From Spirochaetaceae bacterium (GTDB lineage Bacteria > Spirochaetota > Spirochaetia > Treponematales > Treponemataceae): DNA of 64,000 bases. Below, piece by piece: positions 36,271 through 44,022 of this stretch; the first letter of the stretch is position 1; each line of letters starts with the position of its first letter. A program made the position numbers and the translations under genes. A model generated the notes under the pieces. It was not told the origin of the DNA, searched no databases, and worked only from the letters and a program-made list of their open reading frames with translations. The stretch lies in the NCBI GenBank assembly GCA_017416145.1, contig JAFQDD010000016.1:62001-126000 (forward strand), in the 5' to 3' direction.

Positions 36271-37338
36271 TTATTTAGAACTGGGACGCACCACGCGGAA
36301 ACCAAGATAGCCGTTGCGGCCATACGGGAAGCTGAAGTTACGGGAAGAAACCGACGCGCTGTTAGCGCTGCGCCACCAAGAACCACCGCGGTCAACGCGG
36401 TAAGACCCCGACGTCGTACCGTCAACTGGTGTTTCATTATCTACTGTTCCATACCAGTCATAACACCATTCATATACATTTCCGCTCATATCATATAAGC
36501 CTAGTCTGTTAGGGGCTTTCTTACCTACTTGGTGGGTTCCTTTCCCTTCTTTATTTTCGGTTACATCCTCTTCACCTGTTGTTCCTGTTATATTATTATA
36601 ACAATACCAACCTACACTGTCTAAACCAGAGTTCTTTGATGAATTATATAATGCATCTGTCGCTGTATCTGCTCCACTAAACACATAGTTCCAATCTTCT
36701 TTTGTTGGATCTCCACCTCTAGCTGCGTATTCCCATTCTGCTTCTGTTGGTAAGCGGTAACCTGTTGCATTTGCGTTTAATGCTACAGTTGCTCCATATA
36801 TGTAATATCCTGTTTTTCCACTTGCTTGTTTTACTTCTGTTACTTCAATGTTGTATGCAGGTGTTAATCCTTCTTTTTCGCTTAATGCATTACAATACCA
36901 TACTGCATCATACCAAGTTACTCCTTCTACTGGGCGTTTTTCTTGTACATCGCCATTAAATAATGTATAGCTTGTACTATCTGCTGTACAATAACTTGGG
37001 TTACTTTCTAAGGTGTATTCTACTTCCTCTACAGTTACTTTTTGTCCTTCCATTACACTTGCGTATTCTTCTTGGGTTACTTCGTATTTTCCCATGTAAA
37101 AATCGCTTAAGGTTACTGTTCTGCCTTCTATAAATACACCTTCGTAATTGTTCTCGTTGTCAGAACCTACAACTGTGCCACCTTTTACAAATACAAATCC
37201 GTCTGGTACAACTACCTCTTGAGTTCCGCCACCAGAACCACTTGGGCTACTTGGGTTACTTGGATTACTACAACCAATTATTCCAAGAGTAATACTTGCT
37301 ACAACTAAAACTGTTGTAAGCCATTTTATTTTTTTCAT
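36271..37338 (-). CDS. TvpA-like variable lipoprotein with FGE-sulfatase (C-type lectin) domain
   Basis: Lipoprotein signal GIIGC, then a Ser/Pro/Gly linker and a formylglycine-generating-enzyme-like domain: YMGKYEVTQEEYASVM, PVEGVTWYDAVWYCNALS, GYRLPTEAEWEYAARGG, LYDMSGNVYEWCYDWYG. The end (residues about 308-351, RVDRGGSWWRSANSASVSSRN ... LGFRVVR) is the diversified ligand-binding face in DGR proteins of this fold, such as TvpA of Treponema denticola. Its DNA closely matches the template-like copy 165 bases downstream. The enzyme's catalytic cysteines are not evident, so display or binding is likelier than catalysis. AGGAGG precedes the ATG. The product is presumably surface-exposed. Confidence 0.85.
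   Translation of the reverse strand: MKKIKWLTTVLVVASITLGIIGCSNPSNPSSPSGSGGGTQEVVVPDGFVFVKGGTVVGSDNENNYEGVFIEGRTVTLSDFYMGKYEVTQEEYASVMEGQKVTVEEVEYTLESNPSYCTADSTSYTLFNGDVQEKRPVEGVTWYDAVWYCNALSEKEGLTPAYNIEVTEVKQASGKTGYYIYGATVALNANATGYRLPTEAEWEYAARGGDPTKEDWNYVFSGADTATDALYNSSKNSGLDSVGWYCYNNITGTTGEEDVTENKEGKGTHQVGKKAPNRLGLYDMSGNVYEWCYDWYGTVDNETPVDGTTSGSYRVDRGGSWWRSANSASVSSRNFSFPYGRNGYLGFRVVRPSSK
36286..36420 (-). other. DGR variable region (VR)
   Basis: The 3' end of the lipoprotein gene. Constant codons match the TR, including the last 21 bases before the common end except CGC versus CGT. Substituted codons include AAC to TAC, GAC, AGC, TCC and GGC, and AAT to TAT. Confidence 0.75.
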
Positions 37339-37451
37339 GATTTTTCCTCCTATGTTTGAAAATCATTTATTTACAAGTTTTATTTTTCAAAACTTAGTTT
37401 CTATTTTTGTTGGCAAACTTACTAAAAGCTGGTTGCTGAGTCTGCCGAGGC

Positions 37452-37508
37452 AAAAAAAAGCCAGAATTTCATCCTTTTGTTTTCCCCAAAAGAATAAAAT
37501 CCTGGCTT
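37452..37508 (-). terminator. Terminator-like hairpin upstream of the variable lipoprotein gene
   Basis: Minus-strand stem AAGCCAG / CTGGCTT with a bulged extension and inner CTTTTG / CAAAAG pairing, followed by eight T residues. The two genes are divergent, so it is not the end of an obvious minus-strand gene. It may insulate, or attenuate, the lipoprotein transcript. Confidence 0.55.
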
Positions 37509-37541
37509 CTGTTATATTTTAAAAATTCGATATTTATGCTA

Positions 37542-37655
37542 TTGAATGTTGAATGTTGAATGTTGAATGTTGAATGTTGAATGTTGAATGTTGAATGTTG
37601 AATGTTGAATGTTGAATGTTGAATGTTGAATGTTGAATGTTGAATGTTGAATGTT
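37542..37655. repeat. Heptanucleotide tandem array (TTGAATG)16
   Basis: Sixteen perfect copies of TTGAATG plus two bases, without interruption. It lies ~200 bases from the starts of both divergent neighbours. Perfect short arrays like this change length by slippage. Confidence 0.95.
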
Positions 37656-37802
37656 ACTCATTCGGACTCTCTCTGTCAAGTTTTTTTTGTCGTTTACATT
37701 ATAACATAGAAACTGTATTGTGCAAGGATTTTTTTTAAAGGAAATGACAAGTTTGGGTTTTATCGACATTGAAAAGCAAAATCAGAATCAAAGTTTTTTA
37801 CC

Positions 37803-37853
37803 TTGACATTTATGCAAAACACGACTAATATAGGATTAACACTAGATTAGTCG
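37803..37853 (+). promoter_or_regulatory. Promoter and inverted repeat before the DUF4143 ATPase
   Basis: TTGACA (37803-37808), 17-base spacer, TAATAT (37826-37831). An inverted repeat CGACTAAT / ATTAGTCG (37822-37829, 37846-37853) overlaps the -10 box and reaches the ribosome binding site. It could be an operator or a leader hairpin. Confidence 0.55.
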
Positions 37854-37861
37854 GAGTCTTT

Positions 37862-39079
37862 ATGTTTTTAAAGAGAACACTTGAAAATTATATTTCTAAA
37901 GTAAATGATTTTTTTCCTATTGCTATGATTACAGGACCAAGACAAGTTGGAAAAACATCTCTTTTAGAAGAATGTTCAAAAGACAATAGAAAATATGTTT
38001 CTTTGGATTCTAGCGAAAAACGAACTCTTGCACAAAATGACCCGGCTTTATTTTTACAAAAATACAAACCACCTGTTTTAATTGATGAAATTCAATATGC
38101 TCCACAATTATTTCCGTACATCAAAGAAATTGTTGATAAAGAAAAGCAAAAAGGAATGTTTTGGATTACAGGAAGTCAGCAATTTAGTTTAATGCAAAAT
38201 GTTTCAGAAACTTTGGCAGGACGAGTTGGGATAATGCATCTACAGGGATTTTCTCAAAGTGAAAAATTTGAAAATTGCCAACAGCCCCCGTTTTTGCCAG
38301 AAATGCAAAATATTGAAAATCGTAAATCCAATGCAATCGAAACTGATAATATTTTTCACACTATCTGGAAAGGTTCCTATCCCGCACTTTGGTTTAGTTC
38401 TGATGATAATTGGGAACTGTTTTACAATTCTTATGTGCAAACATATATTCAGCGAGATGTTAGGCAAATCCTTAATATTTCTAATGAATTGACCTTTATA
38501 AAATTCATGAAAGCTGCGGCTGCACAAACCGGTCAACTTTTAGATTACGCATCTATGGCAAGAGATGTTGGCGTTGCTGAAACTACAATAAAATCATGGA
38601 TTTCTGTTTTAAATACTTCTGGAATCATTTTTTTACTGCAGCCTTATTCAAACAATCTGACAAAACGTGCTTTAAAAACTCCAAAAATATATTTTATGGA
38701 TACAGGATTAGCATGTTATTTAACTAGATGGAATAATTATGAAGCATTAGAAGATGGCGCATACGCTGGTGCAATTTTTGAAACCTATGTTGTTTCTGAA
38801 ATTCTAAAATCCTATTGGCATAATGGCAAAGAGCCATTTGTATATTTTTATCGTGATAAAGAAAAACGTGAAATTGATTTATTAATCGACCAAAACGGAA
38901 AATTGTATCCAATAGAAATAAAGAAAAAATCAAATCCTGATAAAAACGATATTCGACACTTTCATGTTATTGAAGATACAATAAAGCAACAAAGTGGCGA
39001 AGGTTGTGTAATTTGTCTTTCTGAAGATTATTTGCCAATTACAGAAAAAGTTTATTCTGTTCCGTTAAAAATGATTTAA
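37862..39079 (+). CDS. ATP-binding protein, AAA_14/DUF4143 family
   Basis: The N-terminal ATPase has Walker A GPRQVGKTSL (about 26-35), Walker B PVLIDEIQYAP and sensor ITGSQQF. A helix-turn-helix-like segment (LLDYASMARDVGVAETTIKSWI) and the DUF4143 C-terminus follow. The latter includes a nuclease-like EIDLLIDQNGKLYPIEIKKK stretch of PD-(D/E)xK character. The family is widespread and often horizontally acquired; its function is not firmly known. It stands alone with its own promoter, between the DGR-like region and lysS. Confidence 0.88.
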   Translation: MFLKRTLENYISKVNDFFPIAMITGPRQVGKTSLLEECSKDNRKYVSLDSSEKRTLAQNDPALFLQKYKPPVLIDEIQYAPQLFPYIKEIVDKEKQKGMFWITGSQQFSLMQNVSETLAGRVGIMHLQGFSQSEKFENCQQPPFLPEMQNIENRKSNAIETDNIFHTIWKGSYPALWFSSDDNWELFYNSYVQTYIQRDVRQILNISNELTFIKFMKAAAAQTGQLLDYASMARDVGVAETTIKSWISVLNTSGIIFLLQPYSNNLTKRALKTPKIYFMDTGLACYLTRWNNYEALEDGAYAGAIFETYVVSEILKSYWHNGKEPFVYFYRDKEKREIDLLIDQNGKLYPIEIKKKSNPDKNDIRHFHVIEDTIKQQSGEGCVICLSEDYLPITEKVYSVPLKMI

Positions 39080-39149
39080 TTTTTTGTAACCAGATATATC
39101 TTCTTACAAAACATCTTACACTTCCACAAAAACTACCCACACACAAAAA

Positions 39150-39168
39150 AAAGCTGCTTACGAGCTTT
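39150..39168 (-). terminator. Possible lysS terminator
   Basis: Short stem AAAGCT / AGCTTT followed on the minus strand by a run of T residues. The stem is weak; a second small hairpin (GCGAGAGG...CTCTTGCG type) precedes it. Confidence 0.4.
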
Positions 39169-39229
39169 TTCGCAAGAGATTTCCTCTCGCAACTCATAAA
39201 CAGCCTTCTATCATTTTTGCCAATTGCGA

Positions 39230-40849
39230 TTAACAATATGTCTTTAAGATTTTTTCCAATCTTTCTTTACCAATTACTTTCATAAAAGATGCTAGGCGTG
39301 GACCTTGATCTTTTCCGATTAAGGCTTGATATGTGGCTGTAAACAAAGCTTTTGGCTCAATTCCAGCGTTTTGTGCAATATCGTATAGCTTTTGTGAAAG
39401 TGGTTTTTCTTCGATTGTGTCTAATTCTGGTAAGATTTCACAAATTTGTTGTAAGCATTTTGTTTCTGTTTCAGAAATGTCTGCTTTTTTGTAATCTGGA
39501 GAATCTGGATTTTTTAGAGCAAATCTAAAATCCTCTGGAGCACATTGGGTAATCCAGTACCAAGCACATTTACAGCGAGTTTTAAATCTTTCAAGTTGTT
39601 CAGGTTTAATATCACCTAGAGTATTGATAACAGCTTCAATATCACCTGAGTTTGTTTGAAGAAGATTACACAAGTGACGGAAACCACCTACAACTTGATA
39701 AGGCATTGTTTCTGGCATTTCTTCAACTTGGGAAAGTTCGTAAATACGGCGTTCTTTTGCGTAAACATCATCGTTTTTGGCTTTGTCTACACCGTAAGCA
39801 ATGCGTTCTGTTTTGTCGTAATCTTCGTAAGTTTTAATAACGTCTAAGTCAAAGCTGATTGAAAATTCTGTATTTGGTCTTGTTCCTGCAAACATGTAAC
39901 GAGCAATTTCTGGTTGATATACATTTAGTACATCTGGAAGAGAAATTACGTTTCCGCTGGATGATGACATTTTTCCAGGTAAACCTTTTGTTCCAATAAA
40001 GTCATAGCGGAAAGAAACTGGAGCTTCCCAATTATAGATTTCTTTTGCAACAAGACGAGCTGTATCAAAAGAGCCACCTTGACTGTGGTGATCTTTTCCA
40101 GCTGGTTCAAAAAGTGTTTTTTCGTATTGCCATCTCATAGGCCAGTCAACGCGCCAACCAAGTTTGATTTCTTTGCTTGTGCGTAAATCTGCTTTTTCTT
40201 CGTGACCACAACTTGTACACTTGTATGTAAGTTCATATTCGCCGTCGTATTCAACCATTTCTGTTGTATCTTTGTTACATTTGCAACAGAATGCAGCAGT
40301 TGGCCAATATTCTTCGTCATCACTCATTTTGTGAGCGTCGTCACGATAGCGATTTAAGATTTCTTTTAAGCGATTTCTGTTTTGTAGAGCAATTTTCATG
40401 CCTTCTGTGTACATATTTGCCCGATAGCGTTCTGATTGATATAAATATTCTGGATGGATTCCAACACGTGGAAGTTGGCTTTCAACATCAACTTCGTGGT
40501 GACGAGCATAAGAAGAATCACGACCTGTTGTATCTGGTACAAGAGTGATAGGGAAACGCAAATGTTGTTCTAGAGTTTCTTGTTCTGGCATATTTTTTGG
40601 AACTTTTCGGAAAACATCATAATCGTCCCAAGAATAAATAAAGCGAACATTTTTTCCACGGGAGCGAAGGGCTCTAACTACTAAATCTACAGAGATAATT
40701 TCTCTAAAGTTTCCGATATGAACTGTTCCTGAAGGGGTAATTCCTGAAGCACAGGTGTATAAATCTAAATCTCCCCGTTCTCTAATGATTTTATCTGCAC
40801 ATTGGTCTGCCCAGTGTACAAGCTTTGTCTTTTCGTTATTGTTACTCAT
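39230..40849 (-). CDS. lysS: Lysyl-tRNA synthetase, class I
   Basis: Archaeal-type class I LysRS, the form known in spirochaetes. The HIGH motif reads HIGN in SGTVHIGNFREIISVDLVVRAL and the KMSKS motif reads KMSSSSGNV. A zinc-binding segment (CCKCNKDT ... YKCTSCGHE) and WRVDWPMRW support this. Length 539 is normal. There is no ribosome binding site: a TATAAT box (40858-40863) lies eight bases before the ATG, so the leader would be at most one or two bases. Confidence 0.96.
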   Translation of the reverse strand: MSNNNEKTKLVHWADQCADKIIRERGDLDLYTCASGITPSGTVHIGNFREIISVDLVVRALRSRGKNVRFIYSWDDYDVFRKVPKNMPEQETLEQHLRFPITLVPDTTGRDSSYARHHEVDVESQLPRVGIHPEYLYQSERYRANMYTEGMKIALQNRNRLKEILNRYRDDAHKMSDDEEYWPTAAFCCKCNKDTTEMVEYDGEYELTYKCTSCGHEEKADLRTSKEIKLGWRVDWPMRWQYEKTLFEPAGKDHHSQGGSFDTARLVAKEIYNWEAPVSFRYDFIGTKGLPGKMSSSSGNVISLPDVLNVYQPEIARYMFAGTRPNTEFSISFDLDVIKTYEDYDKTERIAYGVDKAKNDDVYAKERRIYELSQVEEMPETMPYQVVGGFRHLCNLLQTNSGDIEAVINTLGDIKPEQLERFKTRCKCAWYWITQCAPEDFRFALKNPDSPDYKKADISETETKCLQQICEILPELDTIEEKPLSQKLYDIAQNAGIEPKALFTATYQALIGKDQGPRLASFMKVIGKERLEKILKTYC

Positions 40850-40922
40850 AATATGGAATTATAACGAATATAAGGTTGTTCAACAAGTCCCATTTTTAAA
40901 TATGATATTTATATTCTAATTA

Positions 40923-40951
40923 TTGAAACATACTAAAGTTTTTGATAATAT
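40923..40951 (+). promoter_or_regulatory. Leaderless promoter of prfA
   Basis: TTGAAA (40923-40928), 17-base spacer, TAATAT (40946-40951), then six bases to the ATG at 40958. It is divergent from the lysS promoter. Confidence 0.6.
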
Positions 40952-40957
40952 GATTTT

Positions 40958-42031
40958 ATGTTGTTAAAGAAACTAGAAGAAAAAGCTGTTCGCTACGAAG
41001 AAGTGAATGAGCTAGTACAAGACCCAGATTTAATTAGAGATCAAAAAAAATACAAAGATGTAATGCGAGAACATTCACATCTTACTGCTCTTATGGAATC
41101 CTACGAAGAATATAAAAAGGTTTTACAAGGAATAGAGGATTCAAAAATCATCATCACAGAAGAAGATGATCAAGAAATGAAAGAAATGGCTCGTGAAGAA
41201 TTGCGAGAATTAGAAGAAAAAAAGCCACAATTAGAAGATAAAATCAAAATGCTTTTGATTCCACCAGATCCTTTGGAAGAAAAAAACATTATTATGGAAA
41301 TTAGAGCTGGAACCGGTGGAGACGAATCTTCATTGTTCTGTGCAGACCTTTTCAGAATGTATACTCGCTATGCTGATATGAAAGGCTGGAAATACGAAAT
41401 TATGGATGCTTCTGAAAGCGAAGTTGGGGGATATAAAGAAATCTCCTTTAGTATTTCTGGAAAATATGTTTATGGAAGTTTGCGCTATGAAAGTGGTGTT
41501 CACCGAGTTCAACGTGTTCCAGAAACAGAAACCCAAGGTCGGGTTCACACATCAGCTGTAACAGTTGCTGTTTTGCCAGAAGCAGAAGAAACAGAAATCG
41601 AGATTAAACCAGAAGATGTTCGTGTTGACGTAATGCGTGCTGGTGGATGTGGTGGACAGTGTGTTAATACAACAGACTCAGCCGTTCGCTTAACTCACAT
41701 TCCAACAGGTTTGGTTGTTATACAGCAAGACGAAAAAAGCCAGTTACGAAACAAGGAAAAAGCATTCCGTGTTTTACGTGCAAGACTTTTTGATTTGGAA
41801 GAATCAAAGAAAAATGCAGAAAGAGCCGCAGCTCGTAAAAACATGGTTGGCTCTGGAGACCGTTCTGAACGCATTAGAACATACAACTTCCCACAAAACC
41901 GCATAACCGACCACAGAATCAACCTAACTTTGTACAAACTAGAACAGTTTATGCAAGGCTACGTGGATGAAATGGTAGACGCACTTTGTATCTACGCAAA
42001 AGAAGAACAACTAAAAGAAAGCGGAAATTAA
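40958..42031 (+). CDS. prfA: Peptide chain release factor 1
   Basis: Recognises UAA/UAG and triggers peptide release. The RF1-type tripeptide region [18 protein letters not shown] (P-x-T, where E. coli has PAT) and GGQ at 232-234 in [18 protein letters not shown] are present. The flanks of GGQ are Cys on both sides, where E. coli RF1 has Ala and His. Length 357 is normal. Translation probably starts from a leaderless message. Confidence 0.96.
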   Translation: MLLKKLEEKAVRYEEVNELVQDPDLIRDQKKYKDVMREHSHLTALMESYEEYKKVLQGIEDSKIIITEEDDQEMKEMAREELRELEEKKPQLEDKIKMLLIPPDPLEEKNIIMEIRAGTGGDESSLFCADLFRMYTRYADMKGWKYEIMDASESEVGGYKEISFSISGKYVYGSLRYESGVHRVQRVPETETQGRVHTSAVTVAVLPEAEETEIEIKPEDVRVDVMRAGGCGGQCVNTTDSAVRLTHIPTGLVVIQQDEKSQLRNKEKAFRVLRARLFDLEESKKNAERAAARKNMVGSGDRSERIRTYNFPQNRITDHRINLTLYKLEQFMQGYVDEMVDALCIYAKEEQLKESGN

Positions 42032-42053
42032 ATCTTGATATAAAACGAAAAAA

Positions 42054-42090
42054 GCGTGATTTTTAGAATAAACTAGAAATCACGCCTTTT
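42054..42090 (+). terminator. Terminator after prfA
   Basis: Stem GCGTGATTT / AAATCACGC, then CTTTTCTTTT. Confidence 0.8.
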
Positions 42091-42108
42091 CTTTTGTTAG
42101 CCAAAACA

Positions 42109-42786
42109 CTACCCTTCTAACACATTCAACTCGGCCTTTGTTACTTCAAAAGCTCCGTCTTTTTTCACGATTTCAAGGATTCCGTAGCGATCTTCAGCCA
42201 AAGCACCAGGATTCATCACTGTGGTTTTACCAATTTTTCCCACAAAAAATGATTCGTGAATGTGTCCACTTAAAGCAACTAGTGGCTCTTTTTTTTCTAT
42301 GAACTCTCTAAAAAGTTTTGAGCCAGTACTAATTCCAGCAGATATTTTATCCATTCCAGAATCAAAAGCAGGTTGGTGTGTGATTAAAATTAGATTGTCC
42401 AAGCTTTCTTCTTGATTTTGTAAAAGTGCTAAATCTTTGATTAAATCTTCGTCATCCCGCTCGTTTGGAGTTGTTCCTGTAAACTTTAGAGCACCCCCAG
42501 AGCCAGCGAAAGCCAAACCATCACTAAAAATCACGCCACCTTGCACAGAAATATCAGCGTTTTCAAGCTTTTCAATAAACTCAGGCTCGTCACAGTTTCC
42601 AAGCACCGCAAAAATATGCTCGTGTTTTTCCATAAGAGCATTAAACACAGGTAAACCAGTTTCAGGCTCCTTAAACCGAGCAAAATCTCCAAGAAACAAA
42701 ACTCCATCAGCCTTAGCAAACTCACCATCAAGTTTGTCTAATTTTTCAACTTCACCATGAATATCAGATAAAACTAAAAATCTCAT
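42109..42786 (-). CDS. Metallophosphoesterase
   Basis: Calcineurin-like phosphoesterase. Metal motifs are in order: VLSDIHGEVEKL, LFLGDFARF (GD), VLGNCDEPEF (GN(C/H)D), ILITHQPAF (H), and LSGHIHESFFVG (GHxH). Length ~225 fits small YfcE-like or III-type cytoplasmic enzymes. The substrate cannot be told. I start at MRFLVLSD (ATG at 42786), with GGAG at 42795-42798. Confidence 0.9.
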   Translation of the reverse strand: MRFLVLSDIHGEVEKLDKLDGEFAKADGVLFLGDFARFKEPETGLPVFNALMEKHEHIFAVLGNCDEPEFIEKLENADISVQGGVIFSDGLAFAGSGGALKFTGTTPNERDDEDLIKDLALLQNQEESLDNLILITHQPAFDSGMDKISAGISTGSKLFREFIEKKEPLVALSGHIHESFFVGKIGKTTVMNPGALAEDRYGILEIVKKDGAFEVTKAELNVLEG

Positions 42787-42851
42787 ATAAAAATCTCCAT
42801 AAAAATACAAAGTATAATACTAATTAAAGAATGTTCCCAAAAACACCAACA

Positions 42852-43057
42852 GAAACGCTCGCTAGAGCCGTTTCCAACATCTAGTCCAAACACACAGTCT
42901 AAACACGGCACGCTGAAAGCCGTGTTTAACATCTAGTCCAGTCACGTAGTCTAAACACGGCACGCTGGCACAGCCGTGCCTGACATCTAGCCCAGTCACG
43001 CAAGCCACCAACAGAAACGCTCGCCAGAGCCGTTTCCAATATCTAGTCCAAACACGT
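42852..43057. repeat. Four tandem ~50-60-base hairpin repeats
   Basis: Units begin near 42852, 42901, 42953 and 43014. Each has an inverted repeat followed by a conserved tail (CATCTAGTCCA or close) and CAC(A/G)-rich end. The stems differ but stay paired: GAAACG/CGTTTC (units 1 and 4), AAACACGGC/GCCGTGTTT (unit 2), CACGGC/GCCGTG (unit 3). Base composition is richer in G+C than the neighbouring genes. No credible gene lies here. Confidence 0.7.
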
Positions 43058-43108
43058 GAGCCAAAATCCCCAGCAACCAAACCAAACTCACCTGCCAGAG
43101 TCCAGAGG

Positions 43109-43247
43109 GCGGCAAGCCCTTTGGTCGTGCAAGGAAAGGTCGGGGGTTTGGGGGTAGGAAAAACTACGCTTCGAAAGTAGTTGGTTTTCCTACCCCCAAA
43201 TTTTACCAGCTTTAGAAAAGCTGATTCCTCCCAAAATCTTGGGAAAA
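43109..43247. repeat. Dispersed intergenic hairpin repeat, copy 2
   Basis: Contains the shared CCCTTTGGTCGT block, a 16-base perfect inverted repeat (43147-43162 with 43185-43200, TTTGGGGGTAGGAAAA type) and a 43-base tail (43205-43247) that matches 57321-57363 at about 37 positions. It abuts the hisF stop and may terminate that transcript. Confidence 0.65.
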
Positions 43248-43248
43248 C

Positions 43249-44022
43249 CTAACACAATCTCACCGGCACGCCACTTTTCGCAAGTTCACTCTTGATTGAA
43301 CCAACAGTATAATCCCCACTGTGAACCATACTTGCAATCAATGCAGCGTCTGCCCTGCCCCCAGTTGGAGAAAGCACATCTTTTATGTGGGAAACAGTTC
43401 CCCCGCCCCCAGAAGCCACAACAGGAACCGAAACAGCGTCGCTAATCATCTTTGTAAGAGTTAGCTCATAGCCTTCCCGAGTTCCGTCTGCGTCCATTGA
43501 GTTTAGCACGATTTCACCAGCTCCCAGCTCCACAGCTTTTATAGCCCAGTCCAAAGCGTCTAGTTCTGTGGCAACTCGTCCGCCGTTGATAAAAACACGG
43601 TAGCCAGATGGCATTGATTCGTCTTTTTTTGCGTCCATTCCCAAAACTATACATTGATTTCCAAAGATTCTAGCACCTTGGCGAATCAAATCTGGATTTT
43701 GCACTGCTTTTGAATTCAAACTGATTTTTTCAGCTCCAGCTAAAATAGTTGACCGAATATCATCAATTGTGCCAATGCCACCACCAACACAAAATGGAAT
43801 AAAAACCTTAGAAGCAACTCTAGAAATCAAATCCAAAATTGGACCACGCCCATTTGCAGAAGCAATAATATCATAAAAAACAAGTTCATCAACTCCTTGT
43901 TTATAGTATTCTTCTGCCATTTCCACAGGGTCTCCAATATCCACATTGTTTAGGAATTTTACGCCCTTTGTGGTGCGACCATCTTTTACATCAAGACAAA
44001 CAATTATTCTTTTTTTTAGCAT
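43249..44022 (-). CDS. hisF: Imidazole glycerol phosphate synthase, cyclase subunit
   Basis: Forms the imidazole ring with ammonia supplied by HisH. The TIM-barrel markers IIVCLDVKDGR (catalytic Asp), ELVFYDIIAS, PFCVGGGI, SLNSKAV, VFINGGR, GEIVLNSMDADG (second catalytic Asp) and VVASGGGG are all intact. Length 257 is normal. The start overlaps hisH by seven bases. No other his biosynthetic gene is visible. Confidence 0.96.
   Translation of the reverse strand: MLKKRIIVCLDVKDGRTTKGVKFLNNVDIGDPVEMAEEYYKQGVDELVFYDIIASANGRGPILDLISRVASKVFIPFCVGGGIGTIDDIRSTILAGAEKISLNSKAVQNPDLIRQGARIFGNQCIVLGMDAKKDESMPSGYRVFINGGRVATELDALDWAIKAVELGAGEIVLNSMDADGTREGYELTLTKMISDAVSVPVVASGGGGTVSHIKDVLSPTGGRADAALIASMVHSGDYTVGSIKSELAKSGVPVRLC

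Larger units (their letters stand above)
37339..37861. other. Intergenic region between the variable lipoprotein and the ATPase gene
   Basis: It holds the lipoprotein's AGGAGG leader, a minus-strand terminator-like hairpin (37452-37508), the heptanucleotide array (37542-37655) and the ATPase promoter (37803-37831). The remaining bases are A+T-rich without a recognised feature. Confidence 0.7.

Noticed and set aside
36271-37338. Active formylglycine-generating enzyme
   Set aside because: The catalytic Cys pattern is not evident and the C-terminus is a DGR-type variable region, pointing to a binding protein.
37539-37769. A 76-residue minus-strand reading frame made of repeated NIQHSTF
   Set aside because: It is only the translation of the heptanucleotide array; there is no ribosome binding site or homology.
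35855-37861. A reverse transcriptase or Avd gene for the DGR
   Set aside because: I looked for RT motifs (YxDD and neighbouring blocks) in all longer frames here and in the flanking genes and saw none.
42852-43057. CRISPR array
   Set aside because: Only four units, the supposed repeats vary, and there are no unique spacers of constant length or cas genes.
42862-43080. A 72-residue minus-strand frame with repeated VTGLDV and VWTR
   Set aside because: It follows the tandem hairpin units, whose changes keep stems paired instead of keeping codons.
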